The position numbers and the translations under genes are program-made. The notes under the pieces were generated by a model that searched no databases, was not told the origin of the DNA, and worked only from the letters and a program-made list of their open reading frames with translations. A stretch of DNA of 64,000 nt from Rathayibacter sp. SW19 (lineage in GTDB: Bacteria > Actinomycetota > Actinomycetes > Actinomycetales > Microbacteriaceae), in assembly GCF_030866825.1 (NCBI RefSeq), contig NZ_CP133020.1, positions 2,666,001-2,730,000 of the forward strand, written 5' to 3'. Below are positions 23,549 to 32,464 of this stretch, piece after piece. The first letter of the stretch is position 1; every line of letters begins with the position of its first letter.

Positions 23549-25761
23549 GTCCCATCCCCGAGGGTGCAGGCGGCGTCATCCTGCCCGAGTTGCCGGACGA
23601 GTTGTTGAAAGCGATTGCAGAGGGGCGCCACCACGACCCGCACGCGGTGCTCGGGCAGCACATCGTTGCCGCACAAGGTGTGCGCGACCCCGTCACGGTC
23701 ATCCGTGCGCTGCGACCGCTTGCGGATGCCGTGAGCGCGGTCACGACAACGGGCGCGCGTATCTCCCTCGGCCACGTCGGACATGGCATCTGGCAAGGCC
23801 TGAGCATTCTCGGGCCCGACGACTACCTGGTTGAAACCCGCTATCCGCACGCGCCGACGTGGACGGCAGACGACCCGTACCGTTACGCGCCGTCGATCGG
23901 CGAACTCGACCTGCACCTGATCGGTGAGGGCAGGCACGAGCGTCTCTGGGATGTGCTCGGCGCGCACTATCGCGAGCACGCCGGTGTCACCGGGAGCATC
24001 GCGGGCACGTCGTTCGCTGTTTGGGCGCCGAATGCCCGCGCCGTGCGATTGATCGGTGATTTCAATGATTGGGACGGCACACGCCACGCCATGCGCAGTA
24101 TGGGCGGCAGCGGTGTGTGGGAGCTTTTCGTCCCTGGCGTCGTGCCGGGCGCGCTGTACAAGTTCGAACTGCTCGCTGCGGATGGAACCGTGCTGCGCAA
24201 AGCAGATCCGATGGCCCGCTATGCCGAGCAGTCCCCGGCCACGGCCTCGATCGTCGTCGAGACCCACTACGACTGGGCAGACTCGGAGTGGATGCGCGCG
24301 CGGGAGCAGTCCGATCCGCACAACGGCCCGATGAGCGTGTACGAGCTGCACCTCGGCTCGTGGCGGCCCGGGCTGAGCTACCGTGAAGCCAGCGACCAGC
24401 TGATCGACTACGTGAAGGAGCTGGGCTTCACGCACGTGGAGTTCCTGCCGCTGGCAGAGCATCCATTCGGCGGCTCGTGGGGTTACCAGGTGACGGGATA
24501 CTATGCACCGACCAGCCGGTTCGGTCACCCGGACGACCTTCGCCACTTGATCGACCGGCTTCATCAGGCCGGCATCGGCGTGCTGATGGATTGGGTGCCC
24601 GGCCACTTCCCGAAGGACGAATGGGCGCTCGCACGCTTCGACGGCCCTGCGCTGTACGAGCATCCGGATCCGCGGCGCGGCGAACAGAAGGATTGGGGCA
24701 CGCTCGTCTTCGACTTCGGCCGACCACAGGTGCGCAATTTCCTGGTCGCGAACGCGCTGTACTGGCTCGAGGAGTTCCACGTCGACGGGCTGCGTGTCGA
24801 CGCTGTCGCTTCGATGCTGTACCTCGACTACTCCCGCGAAGACGGGCAATGGGAACCGAACATCCACGGCGGCAACGAGAACCTCGAAGCGATCTCGTTC
24901 CTGCAGGAGGCCACGGCAACCGCGTACAAGCGCAATCCCGGGATCGTGATGATCGCGGAAGAATCGACCAGTTGGGGCGGAGTGACCGCACCGACGACCA
25001 GTGGCGGCCTCGGCTTCGGCATCAAGTGGAACATGGGTTGGATGCACGACTCGCTGCAATACATCCATGAAGACCCGATGTATCGCTCCTACCATCACAA
25101 CGAGATCACCTTCTCGTTCGTGTATGCGTTCAGCGAGAACTTCATGCTTCCGATCAGCCACGACGAGGTCGTGCACGGCAAGGGTTCACTGCTGTCGAAG
25201 ATGCCCGGCGATCATTGGCAGCAACTCGCGAACGTACGCGTCTACCTCTCGTTCATGTGGGCACACCCCGGCAAACAACTGCTGTTCATGGGTCAGGAGT
25301 TCGGGCAGCCCAGCGAATGGAGCGAGGAGCGCGGGCTCGATTGGTGGATTTTGGACCAACCGAGCCATCGCGGCCTGTTCGACCTGGTGCGTCAGCTGAA
25401 CCGCCTGTATCGCCAGAATCCGGCGCTGTGGCGACACGACAACGATCCAAGCGGGTTCGAGTGGCTTGACGGCGGCGACGCTCAGCGCAACGTCGTGTCG
25501 TTCCTGCGCTGGGACGACGGGCATCCGATCGCCGTTCTGATGAACTTCTCCGGCAACCCGCACGTCGGTTATCGAGTCGGACTGCCGTTCGCGGGGCAGT
25601 GGGAGGAACTGCTGAACACGGATGCCGAAATCTTCGGTGGGTCGGGGGTCGGCAACTTCGGGGCGGTCGTCGCCACAGACGAGCCATGGGGCGGGCGCCC
25701 GGCTTCCGCGGAGATCACATTGCCGCCGCTCGGCGGCCTGTGGCTGCGCCCGCGCGCCTAG
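23545..25761 (+). CDS. glgB: 1,4-alpha-glucan branching enzyme GlgB
   Basis: A 738-residue GH13_9 branching enzyme. It has two N-terminal CBM48-type sheet domains (to about residue 225; FAVWAPNARAVRLIGDFNDW), the catalytic barrel with nucleophile Asp419 (DGLRVDAVASMLYLDY) and acid/base Glu472 (IAEEST), and ISHDEVVHGKGS as the third catalytic region. It is translationally coupled to glgE. In Streptomyces and mycobacteria the same pair makes GlgE-pathway glucan, usually with treS and pep2 nearby; those are absent from this window. The C terminus ends 23 bp before an IS element. Confidence 0.97.
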   Translation: MSPIPEGAGGVILPELPDELLKAIAEGRHHDPHAVLGQHIVAAQGVRDPVTVIRALRPLADAVSAVTTTGARISLGHVGHGIWQGLSILGPDDYLVETRYPHAPTWTADDPYRYAPSIGELDLHLIGEGRHERLWDVLGAHYREHAGVTGSIAGTSFAVWAPNARAVRLIGDFNDWDGTRHAMRSMGGSGVWELFVPGVVPGALYKFELLAADGTVLRKADPMARYAEQSPATASIVVETHYDWADSEWMRAREQSDPHNGPMSVYELHLGSWRPGLSYREASDQLIDYVKELGFTHVEFLPLAEHPFGGSWGYQVTGYYAPTSRFGHPDDLRHLIDRLHQAGIGVLMDWVPGHFPKDEWALARFDGPALYEHPDPRRGEQKDWGTLVFDFGRPQVRNFLVANALYWLEEFHVDGLRVDAVASMLYLDYSREDGQWEPNIHGGNENLEAISFLQEATATAYKRNPGIVMIAEESTSWGGVTAPTTSGGLGFGIKWNMGWMHDSLQYIHEDPMYRSYHHNEITFSFVYAFSENFMLPISHDEVVHGKGSLLSKMPGDHWQQLANVRVYLSFMWAHPGKQLLFMGQEFGQPSEWSEERGLDWWILDQPSHRGLFDLVRQLNRLYRQNPALWRHDNDPSGFEWLDGGDAQRNVVSFLRWDDGHPIAVLMNFSGNPHVGYRVGLPFAGQWEELLNTDAEIFGGSGVGNFGAVVATDEPWGGRPASAEITLPPLGGLWLRPRA

Positions 25762-25866
25762 CTCCTGCCGGCGGGCCAGTAGATCTAGTCCGAAGTTACG
25801 CGGGTTGAGGGCGGGTTTCTCTGGCTTGAGCCGGGATTTTACTGCTGACTGTGGTGGTGTTTCTGG

Positions 25867-27630
25867 CTACTTGAGCGTGGTAGGGATGGTTTGGCCGATC
25901 AGCTCGAACGCGTGGCGTTGGATCGGGGTGGGGGTGGCGACCAGTTCGAAGCCGATCTCGTCGTCGTGGCCGGCGATGTGGATCCGGTTGCGGGTTAGGG
26001 TCGCGAGGTGGTCCAGCAACGCGGTGAAGCTGTAGGCGGGCTCGCCGGTGTCGGTGGTGGCGGTGGATGCTTTCCGGCGGGCGGCGGTGGAGCGTTTCGC
26101 GGGTGCGACGGGGTCGGCCGGGTCGGGTCGGTTCTCGTCGGTGAAGGTCAGCGGTGCCCACGCGTTCCTCAGGTGCCAGATCAGGTAGGCGGACAGCATG
26201 CACAGAAACACGTGCGCGCGAACTCGGGTTTCTGTCCAGTGGTAGATGGGCCGCAGGTCCAGGTCGATGGACTTGATTGAGCGGAAGTCGCGTTCCACGT
26301 GCGCCAACGACTTGTATGTGCCGACGACGGTGGCGGTGTCCATCTGCTCGGCCGGAACACTGGTGCGGATCACATAGATGCCGTCCAACGCCGCCTCGGC
26401 ATCGATGTTGTGTTGGTTGCGGGTGAAGGTGAGCAGCCCGTCGTCGATGATGAGCTGGAAGTGTTTGGCCATGTTGTGTTTGCCGAGGATTTTGCCGACA
26501 CGGACTCCGATCGGCCCGGCCTTGGTGAGTCGGCCCGCGGTCACGGCGGTCGCGATGACGGTCAGGTCAGCCTCGGTCGCGGCCAGCAGCTGCTCACGTT
26601 TGTAGGCGCGTTTGTCGGCCAGGGCAGGGTTGCGGCAGGCGATCAGGCGTTCGCCGGGATAGTCGGGATGTTGGATTTCGGCCAGGTTGGTGTCATCGAA
26701 CAGGGATTGTTGCACGCACCCGTCCGCGATCAGGCCCGCGATCGACACGGAGCGCAGTGCGGTGACCCAGCCGAGACCGCCCAACTCTTTCAGCTGCCGG
26801 ATGCGGGCGGAGGTGATCATGCCGCGGTCGCCGACCATGACCATGTCGTTGACACCGAACGTCGTCTTCATTTCGATGGCGATCTGCTGGAACGCCGTCG
26901 GGTCGGCGGTGTTACCGGGCACGACCCGGATCGCGACGGGCCGGCCGGCGGGGTCGGTCAGCAGCCCGTATTCGATCTGCGGCAGAGCCTTCTTCCCGTC
27001 CCGGGAGTACCCGCGGGCCGCCAACTCGCAGTGTGTGCCGGTGACCCAGGAGGAGGACAGGTCGAACAACGCCAACCGGTCCGGGTTGGCATCTTCGCCC
27101 AGGTGTTTGCGGGCGAGTTTCTTCTCGATTGCTTCTTGTCGGGTCGCGAGCCAGTCCATCGCCGCATACACCTCATCGGTTGAGACGTCGGTGATGCCGA
27201 GGTCCTCGGCGAGGGTGGTGTCGGCCCACCACCGGGTCGTGGCCAGTTTCGAGGCCGGTTTGCAGACCCGGGCGATGATCAGACCGAGCACCACGTCCCG
27301 AGCCTTGCCCGCCGGGCCCAGCAGAGCCGGCAGCCCCAGTGCCTGGGCTTGCGCCCAGACGGCGGCGACGTGCCCGTGCGGCAGGGACCGGGTCACCTCC
27401 AGGTTGTCGTCGGCGACGATCAGACTCTTGCCGGCCAGGGATGCCTTCAGGACCTCGATCGCACTGTCCGGCAGCGCGGTCAGGTTCGCCAACGTCGCGT
27501 GTTTGACCTTGGCGCCTTCCCGGTAGGAGCGGCGCAGCAGCACCGATTCGTAGACGCGTTCCTCACCAGCCTTGTTGACCGCCTTGGTTCTCACTTTGGC
27601 CACATGCATCGCCGTTGCGTTCTTCGCCAC
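25867..27630 (-). CDS. IS1634 family transposase
   Basis: A 587-residue DDE transposase of the IS4/IS1634 group. The RNase H-like core shows LALFDLSSSWVTGTHCELA (first Asp), a DMVMVGDRGMITSARI segment (second Asp) and the YKSLAHVERDFRSIKS C-terminal region with the Y-(2)-R-(3)-E-like signature near the glutamate. The N-terminal part (YVYESVLLRRSYREGAKV-type) is typical of the family. Length is full and the frame intact, so it is potentially active. It is transcribed toward glgB, against the flow of the glg genes. Confidence 0.93.
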   Translation of the reverse strand: MAKNATAMHVAKVRTKAVNKAGEERVYESVLLRRSYREGAKVKHATLANLTALPDSAIEVLKASLAGKSLIVADDNLEVTRSLPHGHVAAVWAQAQALGLPALLGPAGKARDVVLGLIIARVCKPASKLATTRWWADTTLAEDLGITDVSTDEVYAAMDWLATRQEAIEKKLARKHLGEDANPDRLALFDLSSSWVTGTHCELAARGYSRDGKKALPQIEYGLLTDPAGRPVAIRVVPGNTADPTAFQQIAIEMKTTFGVNDMVMVGDRGMITSARIRQLKELGGLGWVTALRSVSIAGLIADGCVQQSLFDDTNLAEIQHPDYPGERLIACRNPALADKRAYKREQLLAATEADLTVIATAVTAGRLTKAGPIGVRVGKILGKHNMAKHFQLIIDDGLLTFTRNQHNIDAEAALDGIYVIRTSVPAEQMDTATVVGTYKSLAHVERDFRSIKSIDLDLRPIYHWTETRVRAHVFLCMLSAYLIWHLRNAWAPLTFTDENRPDPADPVAPAKRSTAARRKASTATTDTGEPAYSFTALLDHLATLTRNRIHIAGHDDEIGFELVATPTPIQRHAFELIGQTIPTTLK

Positions 27631-27711
27631 GCCATAATTCTAAACGCTAATCACGATAGATCATGGCTCAACACACCTATTTTACTGGCTACAATTGTTG
27701 ATACAAAAGAA

Positions 27712-27744
27712 CCCCCACTCCCCGCAACGACGGGGAAGTAGGGG
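27712..27744 (-). terminator. intrinsic terminator inside the IS, upstream of its transposase
   Basis: On the minus strand a GC-rich imperfect stem (CCCCTACTTCCCCG paired with CGGGGAGTGGGGG, short loop) is followed at once by TTCTTTT. It would stop transcripts coming from the thioredoxin operon before they reach the transposase start at 27630. Confidence 0.6.
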
Positions 27745-27767
27745 CTCAACTCATACGTAACTTCGGT

Positions 27768-28754
27768 CTAGTACAGAAGTGCGGATAACCGGGCCCGGGC
27801 GTGGGCAACGCGAGAATCCGCCACGCCGACGACCTCGAAGTACTCCAGGAGTCGCTCGCGCACCGTGTTCTTGCCTGCGGCGTCGACCGTTGGATACAGG
27901 TCGAGAACGCGATCGAACGCGTCCTCGACGTGGCCACCGGACAAGTCGAGGTCTGCGACGGCCAGTTGAGCATCGATGTCGTGCGGCCTGTCTGCGGCCG
28001 AGCTTCGGATCTCATCGAGCGTACGCCCGTTCAGCCTGCCGAGGAGACCGACCTGGGCGAGCCCGGCAACAGCGTCGTGGTCGCGAGGGTTCTGGGCGAT
28101 CGCCGTGCGATATGCAGTGGCAGCTGCGGCGTAATCACCGCGCTCGATCGCGTCATACGCCTCCTGATGAAGCGGCGGCAGCGGCTCGGCGACCGGTTCC
28201 ATCGGCTCCCCAGTTGCGTCGTCTTCGCCGGCGGAGTCAACCTGCGCCTGCCCGGTGACGCCGTTCTGCTGAGCCAGCTCCAACACTTGCACAAAGACTT
28301 CGCGAACCTGCGCCTCCGGGATCGCACCGGTGAACAACGCGACCGGTCGACCTCCGATCAGGGCGGCAACGGTCGGAATCGACTGTGCCTGGAACGCCTG
28401 GCTCAGTTGCGGGTTCGCATCGACATCGACCTTGACGAGCACGAACCGGCCGGCATACTCCCTCACCAGCTTGTCGAGGATCGGCGAGAGCTGTTTGCAC
28501 GGCTCGCACCAGGTCGCCCACAGATCCACGATCACCGGGATCGTCATCGACAGATCCAGGAACTGCGAGAAGTTCGCGTCTGTGCCGTCGAAGACCAATC
28601 CGGGCAGTGTTATCGGCTCACCGGGAACTCCGCCGTCGCCGGGCGTCGCCCCCGGCGCGGCACCCGGCGTTGCGCCTGGCGCCTGCGAGTTCAGTAGCGG
28701 GGACAAGTCGATCGCTCCACGGAGACCTGCTGTTGGGGGCATTGCGTTGCTCAT
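27768..28754 (-). CDS. thioredoxin-domain/TPR protein (CnoX/YbbN-like)
   Basis: A 328-residue cytosolic protein. A disordered Ala-Pro-Gly-rich leader (~1-50) precedes a thioredoxin domain (about 55-160) with the active site LWATWCEPCKQLSP and the cis-Pro in QSIPTVAAL. A C-terminal helical TPR-like region follows (about 190-328; YDAIERGDYAAAATAYRTAI). The architecture matches YbbN/CnoX co-chaperones that protect chaperone substrates from oxidation. Unlike some CnoX proteins, both redox cysteines are present. The start overlaps the stop of the upstream membrane-protein gene by ATGA. The stop codon lies inside the CTAG at the IS border, yet the C terminus looks complete. Confidence 0.9.
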   Translation of the reverse strand: MSNAMPPTAGLRGAIDLSPLLNSQAPGATPGAAPGATPGDGGVPGEPITLPGLVFDGTDANFSQFLDLSMTIPVIVDLWATWCEPCKQLSPILDKLVREYAGRFVLVKVDVDANPQLSQAFQAQSIPTVAALIGGRPVALFTGAIPEAQVREVFVQVLELAQQNGVTGQAQVDSAGEDDATGEPMEPVAEPLPPLHQEAYDAIERGDYAAAATAYRTAIAQNPRDHDAVAGLAQVGLLGRLNGRTLDEIRSSAADRPHDIDAQLAVADLDLSGGHVEDAFDRVLDLYPTVDAAGKNTVRERLLEYFEVVGVADSRVAHARARLSALLY

Positions 28755-30691
28755 GACGTCTCCTTTGCTGAGATGGGCGCCTGACTGAATCCGAGCAGTC
28801 TGATCTTCTGACTCGATTCTGCAGGGGGCACATAAAACAGTAGTTGGTAGCCGTAGGTCGTCGCCAAGCCTGTGCCGCTGTCTGTAACGCCGGCAAGGGC
28901 GGCCGTGGCATCTCCCGCGCTGACCCGTGCACCGGATTCAACCACCGTCACGGTCGCCGTCTCGGTCACGCTCGTCGCGACGATGGCACCTGAGTCATTT
29001 GTGGCCAACGCGATCGGGTCCCCGGTGCCTGTGCCTGCGGTGTATGCGAGGCTCGCGGTTTTAGCGAGTTCCGAGATCTGTTTGGCCTTGAAATCTGCGC
29101 CGACCTGCGAACTCAATCCGTCGGACTTCTCGTCGAACAGATCTGCATATTTGCTTTTGGTGCCGTTGAGGAGCACATCACTGTATGCAGGGCCGAGCGC
29201 ATTCGGCGAGATCTTCAGCAGCTTCGAGTCCGGCGGCACAAGCGAGGCGCCGATCGTGACCGGCGCGAGATCGCGCACCTTCGCGTCCGCTTGCAGTGTG
29301 ATCGCATATTCGACGAGATAGTTATCACGCGGCGTCTGCTGCACCATCACCAGATCGATCGGTGCGCTCTTCGCATTCGACTTGTCTTGTACGACGGCTG
29401 CGACGACGCGCGGCCACGTATCTGTCGCCTGCGGCACACCCACCACCACTGGGCCAGCCGGAATCGCCTGCGGCGCGGCTGCACTGGCGTTTTTCGCACG
29501 GATGGTGTAATTCGCCGTGCGTTCCTGCAGCGCAGGTCCGGTGAAGCGCGTCTTGATCAGGTCAGCGTTGAGCTTGGAATCCGCCTCCGCTGCCACCGTG
29601 GAGATCCGCGTCACGATGTCATCGAGTTGCGGCGCAGTCACTGCGGGCGGCATCGCGTCTTTTCCCTGCCCCGGGATATCCGTGGCCAACGCCGTCGCTG
29701 TCTTGCTCGGGGTCGCTGCGGACCCGAAACTTGGCCAGTATTGGGCGGAACACCCCGTGAACAGCAATGACCCAGCGAGCACGACCGGTATGACGGCCAC
29801 CTTACGGCGGATCGCCCGACGGGTCGTCGGGCGATCCGTCGGACCCGAATCAAGCTCGTCGGTGGGCTTGTACTTCGCCGACCTGGGCAGCTTCGGCGGC
29901 TTCGGGCCCCCGCTGTTGCGTCGCGGCCCTCGCGCCCGCCGCATGCCGCGTAGCGCGAACAGGTAGAGAACGAGCCCAACGACCAGCAGAATGCCGCCGC
30001 CGACGATGAGCGGCCCCGACCACGGCGTCGAATTGTCCAGCGGCCAGACCACCGCGACCGACTTCGGTGCGGCAGCGGTGCCATCGCTGGCAATGATTAC
30101 GCTGATGCTGTCAGGAACGTTCATCTTGGTGATCGCGGCGTCCTGCCCGACGAACTGCTCAAGCCACAGATCGGAGCCCACAGGGTTCGGCCCCGGCTTT
30201 TTCGCGGTGTTCGCAGTGGCATCCGCCGTGCCGGTCGCGCCGGTGGCACCCACCTGTGACGGTGATGGGGTCGGGGTGGCGGTTGCACCCGGAGTTGCAC
30301 CCGGAGTCGCACCCGGAGTCGCACCGGAGCCCGGGGTGGTGTTCGAGAAGACATCCGCCGAGTTGTTCGGTGTCACGATGCTCGACGTCAGCACATTGGT
30401 TGCCGGCTTGTATGACAACTTGGCATACCGCTCATCACCGAGCCAGGCCTTCACATCCGCGGTGCGCCCGTAGGCGACGAAGGACTGCTTTGCACCGTTG
30501 ACCAACAGGGTTTGCTGTCCCGGATGGGAGTTGAGCACGGCGCCGTCGATGACGGTGAACGGTGCATCCCCGGTGACCGTCGCCTGTGCGACGAGGCTGC
30601 TAGGCGAGGCCCAGATGGTTCGCTCGGCGATCCCGATGCCGATCAACGCCGCGGCGACCACAAAGGTCACGATGGCCAAAACAAGACGCAC
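28751..30691 (-). CDS. large membrane-anchored protein with internal lipobox-like segment, unknown function
   Basis: 646 residues. Helix 1 is at about 3-23 after the GTG start, which is set by an AAGGAG site 7 bp upstream at 30698-30703. An extracytoplasmic region of ~200 residues includes an ATPGATPGATPG linker. Helix 2 follows (LIVGGGILLVVGLVLYLFA), then a basic cytoplasmic loop, then a third hydrophobic segment ending in LLFTGCSAQY, which looks like a lipoprotein signal peptide but is internal, and a ~300-residue C-terminal domain outside the cell. It resembles conserved Microbacteriaceae proteins sometimes named glycosyl transferase; I see no glycosyltransferase motif and assign no function. 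It is co-translated with the thioredoxin/TPR gene. Confidence 0.8.
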   Translation of the reverse strand: MRLVLAIVTFVVAAALIGIGIAERTIWASPSSLVAQATVTGDAPFTVIDGAVLNSHPGQQTLLVNGAKQSFVAYGRTADVKAWLGDERYAKLSYKPATNVLTSSIVTPNNSADVFSNTTPGSGATPGATPGATPGATATPTPSPSQVGATGATGTADATANTAKKPGPNPVGSDLWLEQFVGQDAAITKMNVPDSISVIIASDGTAAAPKSVAVVWPLDNSTPWSGPLIVGGGILLVVGLVLYLFALRGMRRARGPRRNSGGPKPPKLPRSAKYKPTDELDSGPTDRPTTRRAIRRKVAVIPVVLAGSLLFTGCSAQYWPSFGSAATPSKTATALATDIPGQGKDAMPPAVTAPQLDDIVTRISTVAAEADSKLNADLIKTRFTGPALQERTANYTIRAKNASAAAPQAIPAGPVVVGVPQATDTWPRVVAAVVQDKSNAKSAPIDLVMVQQTPRDNYLVEYAITLQADAKVRDLAPVTIGASLVPPDSKLLKISPNALGPAYSDVLLNGTKSKYADLFDEKSDGLSSQVGADFKAKQISELAKTASLAYTAGTGTGDPIALATNDSGAIVATSVTETATVTVVESGARVSAGDATAALAGVTDSGTGLATTYGYQLLFYVPPAESSQKIRLLGFSQAPISAKETS

Positions 30692-30993
30692 GAAAGCTCC
30701 TTCTGTGTTGTCGACCGGCTCGCGATTCCGCCGCGTGCGACGGGGAGCCGACGTGCGGCTGGGCACCGGATGCGCCCACTCGGGTTGAAACCGCACCAGT
30801 GGCGCAGACACGTCGGCGCTCACGGCAACAATCAAAGACAGTCAAGGCTAGCGGCTGACGCTGGGAGGCGCATCATAGATGTCTGAACCCGCAGCGGGTG
30901 CAGCGATCGCTCACCGAGACTAGGATCGGATGAGCTTGCAGGCGCCCCCGGCCTGCGCCCCCACACACCCCAATTACACGGGAGAGGTTCACA
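30692..30993. promoter_or_regulatory. divergent intergenic region, 302 bp
   Basis: It separates the membrane-protein gene (minus) from the DivIVA-like gene (plus) and must hold both promoters. Visible signals: TAGGAT at 30921-30926 as a possible -10 for the plus gene, a GCAGGC/GCCTGC hairpin at 30938-30956 in its leader, and a GGGAGAG ribosome binding site at about 30980. No convincing -35 was seen and no gene is apparent. Confidence 0.45.
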
Positions 30994-32442
30994 GTGCCCA
31001 CCGACGAGTCAGAGTTTACCCAAGTCTTCCGAGGCTACGACAAGGATGAGGTCGACAAAGCCCTCCAGGACCTGCGCAGAGAACTGATCAAGGCCAACAC
31101 GCAAGGCGCGGATACTGCGAAAGAGATCAAACGTCTGAACGCCCGCATCGAGGAGTTGAACGCTGAGATAGAAGAGGTCGGCTCACCGACGTTCTCGGGC
31201 CTTGGCACCAAGTTGGAGAACACGCTGCGCGTCGCAGAAGAACAGTCGACTCGAATGATCGCCCAGGCCGACATTGATGCAGAGAAGTTGCGCGCAACAG
31301 TCGCCGCCGAAATCGAGAAAGCCCGCCGCACCACAGCGGAGCAGGCAGACAGGGTGCTGGCAGATGCGCACGCTCGCGCGGAGACAACAGTGCAAGACGC
31401 TCAGATCGAAGCGAACGAGATCGTCGCGAAGGCCAAGCACCAACGCGACCAGCTGAACCAAGACGCACTTCGTGAGGCCGCGGCCATCCGCGGCGCCGTC
31501 GCGACGGAGGCGGCGGAGTTGCGCGCGACAAGCAAGCGGGAATCAGCAGCCGTGCGCGCAGAGGTCGAGCGGGAGGCGGCAGAGCTCAAGGTTGCTGCCG
31601 TTCGCGAGGCCGCTGAGGCGCGGCAGACCGCGGAGGGCCTGAACGCAGAAACGGAGCAGGTGCGCCAAGCGGTGGCACGCGAAGTGGCTGCCCAGCGCGC
31701 TGAAGCCGCAGACGAAGTGGCCAAGGCGCGTTCGACGCTCGAGCGCGAAGGTGAGCAGTCTCGGCTCGACATTGCTGCTGATTCGAAGCAAGCGCGCATC
31801 GATCTGGCGAACGAGATGGAGCAGGCACGAGCCGCGCTCGCACGCGAGATCGACCAGCGCCGTTCCGATCTCGAGCACGAGTTGAGCAACGCCCGCGCGG
31901 AATTCGCCCATGAAAGCGAGCAGAGCAAAAACGCCCTCGAAGAAGAACTCGCGACCACACGGGCGACCATCCTCGCCGAGGCACAGCGCCGTACACACGA
32001 AGCCGAGCAGGCGCGCATCGACCTCGACGTCGAGCTGAAGGCGCGCGCCGACGAAGCGGAGAAAGAGCACCTGAAGAACCACCAGGACGCTGTCGCACAG
32101 ACTCAGAGCTACCTGGACGACGCGAACCACCAACTTGCCGAAGCGATCAAGCGCACAGCACAAGCGCGGGAAGAATCCGACTCGGTCGAGGCCGACGCGA
32201 GGGCAGAGGTCAAGAACGCCCGCAAGGACGCAGACGCGACGGCACAGCAGATCGTGCGCAGTGCGGAAGATCGAGCCAAGGCGATCATCGAGGAAGCGGA
32301 CGAACGCACGAGAATTCTCGTTTCGGATGCCGAAGAACGGCTTTCTCAGATTAGGATCGAGCGCGAGGCTGTCGCAGGCTATTTCGAGTCTCTCAGGGGG
32401 GTCCTGACTCAAGCGGAGCAGGTCGCAGCAGACAACAGCTGA
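30994..32442 (+). CDS. DivIVA-like long coiled-coil protein (Scy/FilP-like)
   Basis: A 482-residue protein with a short DivIVA-type N-terminal motif (FTQVFRGYDKDEVDKAL) followed by an almost uninterrupted coiled coil (about 30-460) rich in Ala, Glu, Arg and Gln with heptad spacing. The end (RIEREAVAGYFESLRGVL) resembles the tail of Streptomyces polarisome and DivIVA-associated proteins. DivIVA motifs bind curved membranes at poles and septa, so a cytoskeletal role in polar growth or cell shape is likely. GTG at 30994 follows a GGGAGAGG site. It is 22 bp upstream of the AI-2E family gene and probably co-transcribed. Confidence 0.88.
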   Translation: MPTDESEFTQVFRGYDKDEVDKALQDLRRELIKANTQGADTAKEIKRLNARIEELNAEIEEVGSPTFSGLGTKLENTLRVAEEQSTRMIAQADIDAEKLRATVAAEIEKARRTTAEQADRVLADAHARAETTVQDAQIEANEIVAKAKHQRDQLNQDALREAAAIRGAVATEAAELRATSKRESAAVRAEVEREAAELKVAAVREAAEARQTAEGLNAETEQVRQAVAREVAAQRAEAADEVAKARSTLEREGEQSRLDIAADSKQARIDLANEMEQARAALAREIDQRRSDLEHELSNARAEFAHESEQSKNALEEELATTRATILAEAQRRTHEAEQARIDLDVELKARADEAEKEHLKNHQDAVAQTQSYLDDANHQLAEAIKRTAQAREESDSVEADARAEVKNARKDADATAQQIVRSAEDRAKAIIEEADERTRILVSDAEERLSQIRIEREAVAGYFESLRGVLTQAEQVAADNS

Positions 32443-32464
32443 CCAAGAAGCGGGGATAGTCGGC

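Larger units (their letters stand above)
25785..27771 (-). mobile_element. IS1634-family insertion sequence, apparently complete
   Basis: About 1.98 kb, bounded by an 11-bp perfect terminal inverted repeat CCGAAGTTACG (25790-25800; its complement at 27756-27766). Both ends are flanked by CTAG (25785-25788 and 27768-27771), the probable target duplication. The right CTAG supplies the stop codon of the thioredoxin gene. The element sits in the convergent gap between glgB and that gene, so it disrupts neither. It holds one intact transposase gene and a strong hairpin inside its right end. Confidence 0.85.

Noticed and set aside
23515..25176. A 553-residue minus-strand frame.
   Set aside because: It is antisense to glgB; the catalytic motifs belong to the plus strand.
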